From the NCBI GenBank assembly GCA_002633005.1, contig NMRA01000010.1, forward strand, positions 925,252 to 985,251: DNA of 60,000 bases. Direction: 5' to 3'. Positions 1-14,300 of the stretch are shown here, in pieces. The first letter of the stretch is position 1. Every line of letters begins with the position of its first letter. The translations under genes and the position numbers were made by a program. The notes beneath the pieces were generated by a model that saw only the letters and a list, made by a program, of their open reading frames with translations, was not told the DNA's origin and did not search any database. This stretch comes from Phoronis australis (lineage: Eukaryota > Phoronida > Phoronidae).

Positions 1-880
1 GGGGTTTTAAAGAATACGAGTGTTTGGAAAAAAATTCATTTAAAATTCTTTAATGGACCCTGGGACTTGGCAGCTCTTGCTCTAACGCTGCAGTATTGTG
101 TGAATGTGGCAGATACCCTATGTTTACAAGACACTATTTTAGCTGTATTAAATACTGGTTTAAAATTTTAAATATGCCACAGGATCGTTATCCAAGGGCC
201 GATTACAATATGTACAGACTAGATGAAAATGGTAGACATGTTTATAACTGGACAAGCTCAGTTCGCAATTTATTCTCAATGTGTAGTTTCTATGATGTTT
301 GGGTAACCATGTAATCGCTTGTCAAGAGTCGTTTGTAAATATTTTCTCACAACGGGTTAAGGACTGTGCTTTGCAAAGATAGCAGTCCCATGTTGATTCC
401 AATTCTAAATTAAACCATTACAAAAAATTTAAGATTGTATTTAAATATAAAAAATATTTATAAATTGGAAATCTTCCAAGAGTGTTCCTGTAAAGTTTTA
501 CACGTTTTCGATGTGTAAACCACAGACTGACAGTAGAAACTGGTCGTCCCGTAAATGTGATATATCAAGACAGAGTGTGTACATTATGCTCGAGAAATTG
601 TGTCGAGGATGAATATCACTTTTTGTTAGTTTGCGACGCTTTCTTCGAAATCAAGAGTCAAGTTTATAAGTGAGAGCCTCTGGAAAACAACTCTTTGTTT
701 ATATTTCATAGACTATTACGTAATCCCGATATCTAACTTGTGAAATATGTATACTACGCATCTACAAACGGAACAGTTTGTGTATTACTGACTAGTGTGC
801 ATAGCACTCCAATGATCTTGTTTCCTTGTTTGTTGTACTTTGGGCCGATGGCCACGTGTACAAATAAAGGAAGAAGAAGT
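1..880 (+). mobile_element. Decayed 3' end of a non-LTR (LINE-type) retrotransposon
   Basis: The C-terminal part of a LINE ORF2 protein is recognisable but broken. Positions 96-314 read WFKILNMPQDRYPRADYNMY and then LDENGR, a typical post-reverse-transcriptase segment of animal LINEs. After a frame change and several stops, the same protein continues (NHYKKFKIVFKYKKYL around 400-470). It ends at 575-673 with a zinc-knuckle-like C-x2-C...H-x4-C segment (CTLC...EDEYHFLLVC) and a TGA at 671. The 3' UTR ends near 880 in an AATAAAG/GAAGAAG tail. Frameshift and stops show it is inactive. The clade cannot be assigned without a search. Confidence 0.8.
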
Positions 881-1645
881 TTATGTTTAATTTACCTGTA
901 ATGACCCTATATTCACGCAAATGATCACCTCACCAGGTTTTTAATAGTGTCGCTTTAAAACCGATTTCAGTTAAGCCAACCACTGTAAAGACGTCTTGCG
1001 TATTTTCAATCGAACCCATACGTAGGATATCTCTATAAGTAAACGACGTGTTCTCCAATTGTCTCCCTCTTTGGGTATCGAAAGAAAACGAAATGTTTCC
1101 TATGCGAAAAAAAATCAAAACTAGAACATTTGCTCCTACAAAACGGGTCTCGCAATTTTCATCGCCATGAAAAAGCAAGTTATTCCCGTTACCACGAAAA
1201 ACATCCAGAACATTTTGGAATTAAAAATGAGCCTTTTGGTGTTAAAAAACACACAAAAACCCAACCCACAGAATGTGAACGCCTTAAAGTCCTGGCCTCA
1301 CACGTTGTTGTTACATGTTTAGATGATGTTATAAGGATCCAAGAAGTACCTACCCCATAACTAATACACAATCCGTACTCGAATGAAGCTTAATTAAATA
1401 AATGCGCCACTCACGATTCGCACCCGAAGAACACACCGCCAGTTTGAACTTACCGCGAACCCAGAAGTACAATTCATTCAGGAACCCAAGCTAAGAAAAC
1501 GCCGTCAGTGCGACTGGAGCAGTGCCTTTTACCAGCCTNCGAGGTTTATTTAGAACTTGGGGTCTTCTGGCGAACTGTGCAAAGTTGTTGGCTTTCAACA
1601 GAGATTTGCCCAGACTTTGCATGAGCACACGAGGCCTAAAAATGG

Positions 1646-1712
1646 GGAGGGGCTGGAATTTTTGGGAATGTCTACCTTTTACTATAAGATTCACTGGGTA
1701 TGTTAAGAGCTA
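1646..1712 (+). repeat. Interspersed repeat, copy A1 (related to 33848-33912)
   Basis: The segment around TGGAATTTTTGGGAATGT followed by CTACCTTTTACTATAAGATT matches 33848-33912 (TCGAATTTTTGAGAATGT, then GACCTTTTACTAAGATTAAC) closely enough to be one repeat family. No coding capacity or termini are visible. Confidence 0.5.
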
Positions 1713-1758
1713 TGTATTGCAGACGCTAAATTTTGGTACTTCCTATCTTCTAGTGCAC

Positions 1759-1845
1759 TTTTGTCTCGTTTTCTGCTTTTTTCGGAGTTCGTGCTTCTCT
1801 GACTGAGGCAAACCTTTTTCCATTTCTCCAAATAGGAGGCTCATT
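1759..1845 (+). repeat. Interspersed repeat, copy B1 (related to 8149-8231)
   Basis: TTTTGTCTCGTTTT... GCAAACCTTTTTCC...ATTTC...GGAGGCTC here parallels TTTTGTCTCGTGTTCC... GCGAACCTTTTTGCCC...GAGGGCTC at 8149-8231. Two diverged copies of one dispersed repeat; class unknown. Confidence 0.45.
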
Positions 1846-4800
1846 CCAGCACATAAGTATGACAAGTCCAGTACAAAATGTTATAATTTTTTATTCATTA
1901 AGCCAAAATGATTCAACCTTCTACCATAATAAGTAACTTAAAATGCACAATACTTTACAACATTTAAGCATTACAAACACTATTCAACAGCACAAGTTTC
2001 CAAGATATGAAAGTGGACATACATGTATTTATTACCATGGTGACCGAATAGTGTTTCCTTACAGCAGAATTTGACAAGCCTGATTTAAAAATATGAAGTT
2101 GCAAGGAACAAGAATTGAAGGCTTGAAGCTTCACAATCCAACACAGCTTATCTCTCTAATTAAGATTATTCATATTGTTGGCTTGATAATCTGAATTAAG
2201 AATTTTAAGCAATAAGTAACAAAACATGACTTGAAAGCAATTTAGACTTAAGTTTAGAAAAGTGTGAATCATTTTGTGACACCTAATCAAGCCTTGAACA
2301 GCAATTGACAGCCAAACAAAAAACATTTCAAAATTATTTCAACTATTTTTTAGCTTGTTGTAAGGTCACATGAATGGGAAATTCACAGTAAAATAATTCG
2401 AATATATCTTTTGCACAAAAACACGAAAACTGAACAAAGTTCCTTTTTTGTAGCAACGTTTGTCAACATGTATCAATGTTAAATCTTCACAAATTACAAA
2501 GTAACAGGTTGAACATGCCTTCCAGTTCAGCAAAAGTCGCCATGTTGTCGATGCCGCCAACGGGAATTGTAAGCACATTTATCACTTAAGAAGTCACAAC
2601 TGCGAAACTGAAACTTGGTGAAAACTTGAATCGTGCAGAATTGTAAGTAAAGATATATATCACGAAACTGCACCATAAATTATTGGCTAAAACAATTCAG
2701 AAAGTTTTAAACTCGTAACTAATCCCGCTGTCCTCCAATATCCAAACAAAGAGACCCAAATTTCGCCACAAAAATGCAGTAACTTTACACTGCTTGCCTC
2801 GATTTTGATACATTTTCGATATTTACTGAGTACAATGCACTATCTTTCCGATGATAGCAAAGTACGTTCTCAAAACAAAAAAATATTCAAAACGAAAAAA
2901 ATTTGGTTCGACTCATATTGGTTCGACCGCCAGACATAACAGGAACACCAATGCTATTTTAACATAATAAACAAAAGTACACGTAACATTCCAAAAAAGA
3001 AAATTCAAGGACCACTAACTACAAACTATAAATACACTACACACACAAACGAATCACGAATCAAATAAAACAAAATAATGAAGACTATTCGATCAAGCGA
3101 CAGCGCATTCAGTGACAAGGAAAAAATGGCGGCGTTCAGGACAAGTTCCTGAACTGACGAGCCGGAAATGTGGGTACGGAAATAATCGATGACTACCGGT
3201 AATTATACGCTCACAAAGAAGGGTCAAATACTGTTAAAAATCGCTTTTGGCAAGAATGGCGAAAAGAATATAACGAAAGGGTATCGAAAATAAATCTTAT
3301 TTAGTAAGTATTTTCGGATACCGGAACAACATTGGCATTTTGAGACAAGGACTTTAATTAAATGATAAATTCGTTCTCATTTGTGATTAACTATTGAAAC
3401 CGATTCCATCAAGGTTATGATACAAGTTGAGACACGTTGAGCAGAAGGAGAAAAATGCCCATTCATTTCCTACAACCACAGTGTACAGCAGGTGTACTTT
3501 CAGCTTTGGACCAGAGGCTGGCCATAAAGGCGCCAGGGACAAAGCTCAAAGTGCACGCGCACTCATCAGATGCACACAGCAGTGCCTAAGCTCTTTCCAA
3601 TGCCTTCTCCTTCATGTACCCAAAAATAACGTTTCAACTGTCCAACTACATTTATAAAATACGTTATAACTACAGTGTATAATGTTATCGAATAGTTTGT
3701 TTTCTTCTGAAGTGGCCTCCCTTTTACTTTGAGGACCTCAGAGGCACGCACTTCGCGACCGATTAAAGTAAATCTGTCCTTTTTTGGAAACGTATGAAGA
3801 TTTTGTCGGAAATTCTTGATCCTAGCCTAGAGTGATCAAGAATAGTTTACCTTGACGACATAATGAAAGCTTGGTTAATAATGATCTCGTTTAGCTAGGC
3901 ATGCCGAACACTCAATGAACCTCTCAACACTAAGTTAATTCTAAACCATGGCCTGTGGTCCGCCCACTCTTGTCTTGGTAGATATCCGCACAACTCCTGA
4001 AGTACTGACATGATCAAATTATTTCCTCAGGTGAAAATTCTTACCTGCGTGGATATTAATTACGAAGACACAATGATACAGCAAGGTAAACAACCTGGAG
4101 ATTTTGATAACGATAATAAACCTCGCAATGCAAAATCGCGTCAGATTTCACTTGTTTGCTCTCCAGGAACCGCATCTGGATACGAGGAAGCTTTGTCTCA
4201 AATCTGAGCTGCTGCCGATTTACAAAACTGTGCGTTACTGATTCATCGACTGCTGGGATAGAGTTCCAATTTTTTTAACCTTCCCCCATAAACATATATA
4301 ACGGTGCTTCGAAAGAAGATATTTTTTAAGTCAATAAGCGATTGTATGAATAAAAAGCCTTAGGTACTATACAAGAAATGTGAAATAATGCCACAAATGG
4401 GTTATTGTGTGAACGGCATACGTGTGAGATTATTTTACACTAGTTGAAAACGCCCACGGCAAACAAAATATCAGAAAAATCCAAAGCTAACATGGCATTG
4501 CCGACTATCATTTTTTTGGGCGCGGTTCGCTTTTCTTATCGTTTGTCAACAAATGTCGTCATTACGCAGATAAACTTTATTAAAGCTGTTGCTAGTCTGG
4601 GCGCAATCGGACAGGTACTGCATACAATAACAGGTCGTGCCCTCCTTGACAGTGACGATTAGGAAGGGTATTTAACGTTGCGCATAACGAGCAAGGGCTC
4701 TTTTAAAGGTGATCCCGACATCCAGAGGTAGGTCACCTAACAACACCTGTATAAAAGTTCAAGTAAATTGTCACAACATTGTAACTTAGGGTGCATTCCA

Positions 4801-5251
4801 TTAATTTAATCTGATTTAGATATTTAATTGAACACACATTTTTGATTTTCATACAACGCTTTATTAATGTGTGCTTAAATTAATTTATACGTAAATTGTT
4901 ACATTGTTAGACGTAACTTAACTATAAGGAAATAGCATAACATGTTCAACTAAATAGCAATGTACCGTTTTGCATGAAAAAATAATTGCAATTGCTCTGG
5001 TCATAAATGCGACGTGCAAGTAAGTTTTACAGTGACATGGACTACTTTTGTTAGATCATGGTGTGTACGTTTTAGGATAATGTTGACATTTAAGAGACTT
5101 TTGTGATAGTTGCATTCATTCACTCAATGTTTACGAAAGTATTGTTATGTCGTACTCAGTAGTATCGATTCATCAAGTATTCTCTACTTTTCAAATATTT
5201 TGAGATGTATAACACTGATCAAAATGCAATTATTTATTTACACAGGTCACC

Positions 5252-5321
5252 ATGGACACGGAACGGAAAAGCTCATTTTTGAAAATTTTCATAGTGGCAA
5301 TTACAGTGTACACCATAAACG
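5252..5321 (+). CDS. Exon 1: start codon and signal peptide
   Basis: Residues 1-23 read MDTERKSS followed by the hydrophobic FLKIFIVAITVYTIN, with A-E-K-C at the junction with exon 2, so cleavage near residue 24 is likely. The ATG at 5252 has a strong Kozak context and is followed by donor GTAGGT at 5322. Exit phase is 1, as at almost every module border downstream. The short N-region with Lys/Arg and the uninterrupted hydrophobic core make this the natural start. Confidence 0.8.
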
Positions 5322-8300
5322 GTAGGTCCGAGTGATACATGCACAAATATCACCAAACTGTTAAAACACTGGTCTTCAAGTTCACTGTCTGCACAGAAAT
5401 GGCTAAAATTTTATCAAGTAAAAGTCAAGTTCGTTTGTTATATACCTCGGTTTTATTTGGTGGTTCCAATTTTGAAATATCATACCAAACATTCATTCCA
5501 CAACACGTATTCGACGAACTCTTCAGAAAACTACTTGTCGATGACAAAATGTTCACGTTTTGAATAAGCACCAATAGTTCTTCCGGTTTTTGCAATGTCT
5601 ACAATCTAGTTTCCTCCCGATGGTAATTTAAAAGTTGCAGGCGCAACATTCCCGTGGGCAGACATTCGGATATGAAACTTTTAACCTCATAACATATGCA
5701 TGTAGCTGAACGTCAAAAGAAAGCCGTTTTTCGCAGAAATAGACAGCAGGGCCCGGGATCTAGTCTTTGCACACAAAACTCGACTCAAATAGTAACCAGT
5801 TGCCTCAACTAGACTTGCAAATCTGTAGGCCTACACAAACTATGGGACGTGATTGGTTAAGTTGCGAATCTAAGTTAGAGTCGAGTTCCACGATTAGACC
5901 CAGGTCCCAGAAATCATTTTGTCGTAACGTAACACCGATAGTTTGCGAACTTTTACTTTTAGCTGAGAAATGTGGAATCGATCCACTTGGTATGGCGTCC
6001 AGTGCCATCAAATCCTCCCAGATAAATGTTTCCTCGACTGCTCCAGGCAGCAATAAAGACTTTGCACGACTGGGATGCTGCACAGGTATGTATATATAAA
6101 AAATGATCTTCTGTGCAAGCGATTATTTGTTGGGATTATGTCGAACCTTAGATAAATGTCCAAATTTGGCTAACTTGGAACGCCATGCAGTGTATCTCAG
6201 TCAGAAATAGCAGAATTTCACTCACCTTTCATAGACTGTTCTCCAAAACTCTGTTACATTTTCCTTAAATATTCCATTTTTACATGGAGGGCTATCAAGA
6301 TTCGAACATTTGTGATTGTACGAAAAAAATCAAAGTGGCATAAGCGAAAAGTTATTTCTGAAAACTGTAGCTGCACTTTTGATATTTCATCACGAATGTT
6401 TATATCAACTGTAATTTAACCTTAATGATACCGATTTTTTACTATGAACGTACCTTTATTTTTTGTCAAAATTTAGTGTAAAGACACGGTCGCGCGGCAA
6501 ATATAACGAGGGAACAGTATAGAGTATAATCAAAGTCTACAGGCTTTCTAATTTCATTAAATCTATTCTCTTACCAAGTTAATCGTTACAGTTTAGAAGA
6601 CCACATTTACCAGACTAAACAATCACAAGTGTAAATCAATCTTTAGACATTTTCCCTAATTTCATTTCTCTTAAATTATTGATGTCCCCTAAAACGCAAG
6701 GATCTAGATTTTTGCAAGGGTTTTAATCAAGAAAATAGAAAACATGTATAACACATCTACTGATCTTGGTTCAATAAGCGGCCGTTATTTTGTGCTCGAG
6801 TTCGTTCTGATTTATGCGATGGCAATCTAGTCCTAGTTTGCACTTGATAAACCGAGCTTTAAATTTTGCTTTAAAGCGTGAACGCAAAGCTATAGTTCAT
6901 ACTCGAAATTTCAAGTTCACTCCGTGAGCTTGGTAACCTGATTCTAGGTGTCGCTTAACACGAACTCGGACTAGACACGCATCAACTCGAGCACAGAATA
7001 GCAGAATTTTATCGTTCGTTCCTATTAAAGTAGCAAGGAGATGTGAAAATTAATGTTCAGTCTGAAGATTAGACTTCAGGCTCAGAAGTTGATTTTTTGA
7101 AAGAAACGGATTAAGGTGATTTATCGCGCTAAAGAAAACACCGTCTATTTGCACACATACCGGAGCTAGGTACAGCGGCCGGAGTAAACAATACAGACCA
7201 CTCTGGCTGACAGTTAGGTGAACGCCCGTGTTTGAACAAGAGGCCTTGAATTTCTTTGGTGTCACAATCGGTGATTTGCCTAAAAATACTCATAAAGCTT
7301 GAAGATTATTTTGTGGCGAGTCAGCTGGCCGTAAGTCACCCGGAGACCATTGCACGAGGGCATTTTCCCCCTGCCGTGTGGCAAGATATATCTTGAAACA
7401 TTTGGTATTCGAAAAGTCTCCGCATTTTAAGGTGCACTTAAAACAATTGAGTTTGGTGGTTCCATTTCAATATAATCTCATTTAACAACAGATGGCACAA
7501 CATTCTTCCTCTTTATCCAATTTCAAGCTCAGAAATTGAAAAAGTGCACAAGATTAATTATATTTATTATCCTATTGATTTATGAAAAAATGAAACTTGT
7601 ACCACAAAAAATCTTCAACTTTACAGTTCAGATGGATATCCAACAGTGGTCGTTACTAAATCGCATTTTGATGATTAAAATCTGAAAACTCTTGATTTTT
7701 TTCTGTAACAGAAGTATGTCATTATTCTCTTCAATCTTATTTTGATGTATGCCATGGTCTCTTTCATTTTTATCACTGAAGTAAGCTAAATTTAAGAACT
7801 CTTCCGGAAAGGAAGACAGAATCCTTTCTAAAGACTCATGTTGGCCTTTTCGGAGCTCTAAAGGAAGATTTGGTTAAACAGTGTTATCACAACCAGTCAA
7901 CAACTTCTGTGAATACAACATAACCAAACTTGCAAAATGTTTTCATTGAATTTAACATTGCAAGAATAAAAATACATTTCAACTTCACATGCGCGCACCC
8001 AGCCTGAAATATAAGAAGGCTCGAAGTTATCGGTGTGCGGACCTTTCAGTGAAAGAAATCAACGAGGACTAAAAAAAAAAAACGTGGTCACTAGGTTCAG
8101 GCCCACGAATTGTGCCTCCGCTTAGATTTCCCGTGGGATTTCGTGGACTTTTGTCTCGTGTTCCAGGGCTTTTTGTGTCACCGACGCGAACCTTTTTGCC
8201 CAATTCGCAAAATTTGAGGGCTCTTTTCCTTGACCATAGCTGTATTTCTCGGTACCTATATTATCGTTCCTCACAGTTCCTAAACAATTCTACTATTATT

Positions 8301-11300
8301 TTCCATGTCCACTTTCCCCTTTCTTTAAGCTCTCCTGTCCCAACGTTCCCCAATCTCAAAATTACTGGGCCGTACGTAATGTTCGATCATTCCGATTCCT
8401 TCGTCGCCGGCTTGGTTCTTGTTCCGTTATATGATTTGAGTGCCATTTTTTACATCGGAGGGTCAGAAGGTTTTTTGCTACTTGTTGCAAACGTTTGCGT
8501 CCACCATAAAGCGTGTGTTCTGACCATAAAAAATATCTACTTCTGAGAAGCAATTGATATACAAGTAGAATATCCAAATATGTGGAGGTTAGATTTGGAG
8601 ACAGACACCACATTGGTGGTCTTCTCAATCTCAAGAAGATCAGGTATGAATCCATGGCCTTATATAAAAGCCGAAATGTGTCAAGACAAAATAAGGGAGG
8701 GCACAAGCTCCTCCGTCAGACAAACTCCATTCTCATTGAAAAGTGTCCCACATTTCCACTAATTTCAACCTTCCCTCTTGAAAGGTGTCAGTTTGGGGTA
8801 CATGGGCTTACGCACCTGATGCACTCCAAGAAGTCGCGCAGAAATTAATTTCTTTAACGAGTACAGGAATTATCCGACTTGGGGAAAATGGGTTTCGAGG
8901 ACGGGAGGCATTGTGACCTACTGGGGTAAGTGTCCACTTCCTTTACTCAAGGTCGTGGGTTAGAGTCCCACTGAGGCACACTGATAGACTCTTGAGTCAG
9001 GCCACTAGCTCCTCGATTTTAATTCTATATTAATAAAGCATGAAGGTGTTTGCAGGAGATCAGTGGAGTTGTCCCCCCTGAGTGGCCTGCGCTCGTATGG
9101 CACAAAGTATATCAGACCTCCTGCAATAATTTTTTTTCAAATTGGTTTCGGGAAGCGCCCGGGGGGAAGGGACATGACGGAACATCAAAAGGGGCCGTAT
9201 CATTAGGCTGAGGGAACATGATCTTCTGAAAGCAGTGAGATGGGAAGAAAAAGAGGCAGGAAATATTAAGACGACCTTTTTCACTGAGTGTTGGCAATTC
9301 AATCAGCTTTATTTTCAGAAAATATATGTTCCTTTAAAACAAAGCCAAATCATGATGAACCCAAGCACTCTGAGTCTTGACATACCTTTTTTTAATTGGT
9401 CATAACCACAAGCGTTAGTTGTTATCTGATTTGGTAAAACAGAAAGACGGTTTTTGTTGGAAATTTTAGGTTTCATTTCAATGCTGGTAAGTAAAAAATG
9501 CTCACAATTCACCAAATAATATTTAATAAACTATGTGGTCGATAGTATTCAAGATTTGTAGACAAAACAGAGAATCTTTATCGCCTTTTTAAGAAAATTG
9601 AATGATTTTTAGAAAAAAAAAAACAAAAAACAATTACTTGCCAGTTACACCTATGGAAGACTTGTAAATGTGTTATCAAATTCATAGGCGACAGCCAGTT
9701 TGGTAACACAGTTAATTCTGTACAAATCATCAAAAAACGTGCTCAACTTTTGAACATCTTTACACTGTTGTTCACACTTTGAAATAGCTTTGAAAAACAT
9801 TTACCGTACCACAAAAGTTTATTCCGACACGTCCTTTTTGGAAAAACAAATGTTTTTTCAGCTTACGCTAAACATTGGCCAGCTCGGGACAGTCTCCTAA
9901 TTTTGAGGCAGCAAAATCTGAGCTAAATTGAATTTTATTTTTTTTTGTGAAATTTTGAGCACGGGCGATTTTTGCCTTTTTATATGTCTCAAATTTCAAA
10001 CTACTTTTTTTCATAATATTTTCAGAAAATAGGTTTGAAAGTTCATAAAGAGCAGTATCGGTCACTTAAACATTAGTAAAATCTCCCGCCAGTGCCTTTG
10101 AGTTTTTGATGTCCATGTGAGCTGACACTTCTAAATTAGGGCCGAGCTCGGACCTCAAGCAAAATAATTTTTCTTTGTCCGAAACAAGAGGTTTATAACC
10201 ATAATTCCCAATTTTTCTTCAAGTAAGGTACTTATTAGTCAATGTTTTAAAGTTGGAAAAGTTTTCATATTTCCTTTTCTTTATGTGGCTACCTGCAAGT
10301 TGTAACCTATATCGTTTTTTGCTAAATGATAAAGTCTGTAGGCAACTCATGCCTCTTGTTTGAGCACTGTTTAACGGAACTGACAACTTCCTTCGTTTTC
10401 TACTACAAGTAGGCTACTGCGACCAGCATTAACCTAATGTTTCTTTGATCAGCTTGATATTAACCTAATGTTTCTTTGATCAGCTTGATCGTTATCCCTT
10501 GTTTAAAAGGTGACTTATCGAGCCACCAGATAACTTTTTAACACTCACTGTTTGTGATATATCAGTTATGTTTTGTCGCAAAAACTTAAACACTTTTCAG
10601 CAATGAGGATATCGTTGCACTCAAATTCGATCCACTTGTTAGTACACTTGTTGACTCACAAGAGTCGAGGTCATGTCTTTAGATTCCCAAAGTCTGAATT
10701 TTGAGCAGAATCCTAGATCAGAATGTAACAAGGGGCAGAAAGCTTGACACTATATTGCTGGCTCAAAACCCCTGTTTGGTTTGAAAAGCACAACACGATT
10801 CAGGGAGCAGACAGCTTAGAAATGGCACGGACACAATATCTGGAGAAGAATTTCATCCAAAGTTTCCGTTAACCCCTGAAGTAGCCAAGGACGTGAAAGA
10901 TAGGAGGGCTGGGACTATGACGTATTATGCAAGAGAGTGTGTTTTCATCTTGTTAGTGGAGTTTTGGAAAACAACCGTTTGCAAAGTTAAGACCTATCGT
11001 AGAATACCCTTAACCAAAGGTGCCAAAGGCAGCGTGATGGTGTCACGGTGACTTTGGTTTGATAAAATGTTTAACACCTAAACTACAAGATATGGTTGAG
11101 CATAAATAATGACCTGCAATTTATGAGCTTGCTTTCATAATATTTCCAATTAACCGCCCAAAGTAAACATCATAGTTTACATGAATCTGATAACGTTCTT
11201 TTGGGGTTTGTAGTTATCAGTGTCGCATAATTGTGGGGGGTTGTCACCGTCCGCCCAGTCACCGTGACATATGAAGTAATCAGTATGATAATGTGTGCCC

Positions 11301-14300
11301 ACGTCTGACGCATGAACCCCGTATGCAGCGTTTATTTACACATATCCACCTTTCTAATCACCAAGATCCTTCGTGAGCTATTGTTAAAGTTGGACTTTTC
11401 TTTTATGCGACAGGATTGTAACAGCAAAACAGTCGTTTTAGTAACGCAAAATTAACGAAGAAACACTTGTCGAACTTTGCCAGTCATCTTTATCTTCTGT
11501 TCGCTCGCTAGACCCACCCCTCACTCTTCTAAGATGGGTAGGCACATGTGGACAAAAGCTAAGATATTTTGGTTTACGTCGTGCATGTGCAAGTTGTAGG
11601 GTACGTGTTAAAACAACGTTATTGCAAAATATTCATTTTTATATTTAAAAAAATTGTGTCTACAGATTTCAAATATAATGTTATGAATCTCGCATGTATT
11701 GTTTGGTCATTTGTTGTTTCAACGCTTATAAGAACTGCAAGATATCGGGAAAAACTTTGACAGTTTTGTGCACCCGATTAGCGCGCATGCGTTGTGGGCT
11801 TTGCACCCGTTGTAAGAACCACATGTATGCAGTCACGTTAGATATAAATTTGTTTTTATTCACAGGACAGTCTATCGGTGGCTGGTGTGCTGACAAAAAC
11901 AGCACTGGGCCTCACTATATTGATGTTACTTTTGGCCAGTACGCCGGCATAAGCAGAATTACAATTACGCAGCCATCACACAACGGAGACAACAATAAAG
12001 CGACAGAATTAAAAGTATTCGTGCGAAATCTTGCTACCGGGGGTTTACACAGTCCTTTTGCCAAAGTAAGTAAATTGATATGCACTTTCCCTAAAAAGCT
12101 GTGTTCCAGTTCAGTGAAAACACATTCCCTCAAAAGGGTTTATGCCAGAATAGTTTATGTAATCTTGCCCTATGTTGTAGCAACATGCATACGCAATTGC
12201 ATATACTTATAGGTAAGAGTATCGTCAATATCCTTAACGATGTCTATAATCTGCAATTTCAGCTCTACTCTATCAACACAATGGTGACGACATCGAGGGC
12301 ACTAGTAACAAACATAGTTCGCATAGAAATCGTCAAGTTTACTGGCACACCTTGTCTACAACTGGAACTCTATGGATGTAACGATGCATCAGGTAAACAC
12401 GAGTAGAAACGCAACATCGGCTTCTTGGACACAATGATTAAGCTGTGCCGAATTCTTATAAACTGAAAATGTAGACCCCGTTAAAAAGTCCAAAACGGCT
12501 GAGTACTCGATGTTAAAATAAATCAATATGGCTAAATCCAATATGTTTCAACAACAAGCCAGGAAGGAAATGTTAGGATAACAAAACTTCACGAGAAATG
12601 ACAAGCTTCATCAGAAACTAACGTGTACTACTTCCTTTTAGTTTTATGCAGCGGACAGCCTTGCCAAAACGGAGGGATATGCCACGCAGAAAACAAGTGC
12701 ACTTGCTCTTCAAAATTTACCGGAAACAGTTGCGAGAGGAAAGTAGGTGAGTTGGTCGTTAACCATTTAAATGAGTAAGACATTTTTTCACTCCAGTCGC
12801 TTTCCGGGCATTCAAAATACTCTTGAAAAAATGTATAAATAATTTCAAGAAACTAAAAACTGAGATGAATCCGTAAGTTCAAGAACCGCTTCCCCAGACA
12901 TTTTTGGAAACATTTGTAGATTCAATTTATCAGCTACAAATGTGTAGTCTCCATTTAAACATTGTTACAAAAATCAACATCCCAATGTAAATGGTGTTGA
13001 CATAAGTTTGACAGGATTTCATAATCAATTCATATTTTTTAAAATATTCGTTATTTCTGTATTTTTCAGGGTTTTGTAGTACTCCCATTGGCATGGAATC
13101 TGGGGCCGTGAAAACAAGTCAGTTCAGTGCATCATCCACCGCCGTGGATAGTAAATTGGAATACGCCAGATATAACAAATACAGCGGTAAGCTAACCTTT
13201 CGTTCACGTGAAATATACCCACCTAGGACAATCCGTTATAGAACAGGCGTTCGTTCAGTAACGCTAGGACCTGCGTTAGGACCTTGCTAAATCTAGTCAA
13301 AGTCACGTGTTGTCATTTAAAATTCACGGCGATGTCTCACGTGATCTCGCGAGGCTCTAGCGTTACTGAACTGGAAGCAGCTTGCTAAGGATGTGACGCC
13401 GATCCCTGGTATAATTTGTTGTTTCAGATATCATTTATGGTGGGTGTGTGGTACTTCATGCATCGTCCTGGCTCAGTCTACAATATCGATGGTGTAGTTT
13501 CGGGTGTGGATACTAATAAGTGGCGACGGAGAAGGGGGAACGTCAAGGGAGGGGGACGCGTGTTCTGTGCAAAGTATAAACATTTTCAGTAGTAATTTTC
13601 AGGTACTGTTATAGTTTTTGCTTTTGATGATGCAGTTACGCATACTGTTATTACGTAGGGGAAAACTGTCCAAGTAAACAACCGCGGGTATGCGTGGTGA
13701 CTAGTCACGGAGGAGGGTTATCCCCTTTCTCGGAATTAAGGTGAAAAACAGCAACTGGGACAGTTGAAAATCAGCTGTGCCTTCATCAACATTAAATGGC
13801 CGATGACTGTGGACACGTTTTGATATACTATGCTCAGCAACATAATTCAATTTCACACTTTCAGCTGGCTGGTGCCCGCAACAGAATCGCGCGGGCGAAT
13901 GGTTCCAAGTCGACTTCAACGACACGTTTGTTTTAAACGGAATCTCGATGTCGCACCCAGTTCTCGGGATCAGTGGTTCATCCTTCTATCTGAAGACGTA
14001 TATTATCAGCTACAAGTTTCCCGGAACTGATGTGTGGACTACCCTGACATTTGGTGAAGATCACAAACAAGTACGTCAATCAAACTAGTATTGTTGGGAA
14101 ACTTTCGAAATCTTGCTGAACAAAGAACTGTGACTTACAATGTTCACTTTATGATGCGAGTTTAACAACCAAGGAATTTAAATTAATCCGAGATTGTCAC
14201 GAGTTGAGGCCTACTTGTATTTAGCGCTCAGTGAAAACGTCATCGTGTCATTTGCCCAACATCTCGGGTTAACATAGCCTGTCAGTATCTTGTAGATCTT

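Larger units (their letters stand above)
881..5245. other. Intergenic region upstream of the VWDE-like gene
   Basis: I see no gene I can support here. ORFs are short and lack recognisable protein. 1880-3110 is AT-rich and could be a minus-strand 3' UTR, since there is a reverse AATAAA near 1888-1893. A short minus-strand open segment at about 2480-2580 (MATFAELEGMFNLLLCNL, then stop) has a good start context but no family I recognise. An N occurs at 1539. Interspersed-repeat pieces occur at 1646-1712 and 1759-1845. Non-coding 5' exons and the promoter of the downstream gene probably lie here but show no reliable landmark. Confidence 0.5.
6086..11865 (+). other. Intron 2 (5.8 kb), mostly featureless
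   Basis: The largest intron of the gene separates the first two exons of the F5/8C domain. It contains a B-family dispersed repeat (8149-8231), a tRNA-derived SINE candidate (about 8895-8990), a 31-bp tandem duplication (10428-10489) and a 12-bp inverted pair, GTCACGGTGACT near 11042 and AGTCACCGTGAC near 11258. No further exon is evident. Confidence 0.6.

Noticed and set aside
11042-11269. 12-bp inverted pair GTCACGGTGACT / AGTCACCGTGAC as a MITE
   Set aside because: The arms are themselves near-palindromic, no target duplication is seen, and there is no second copy in the window.
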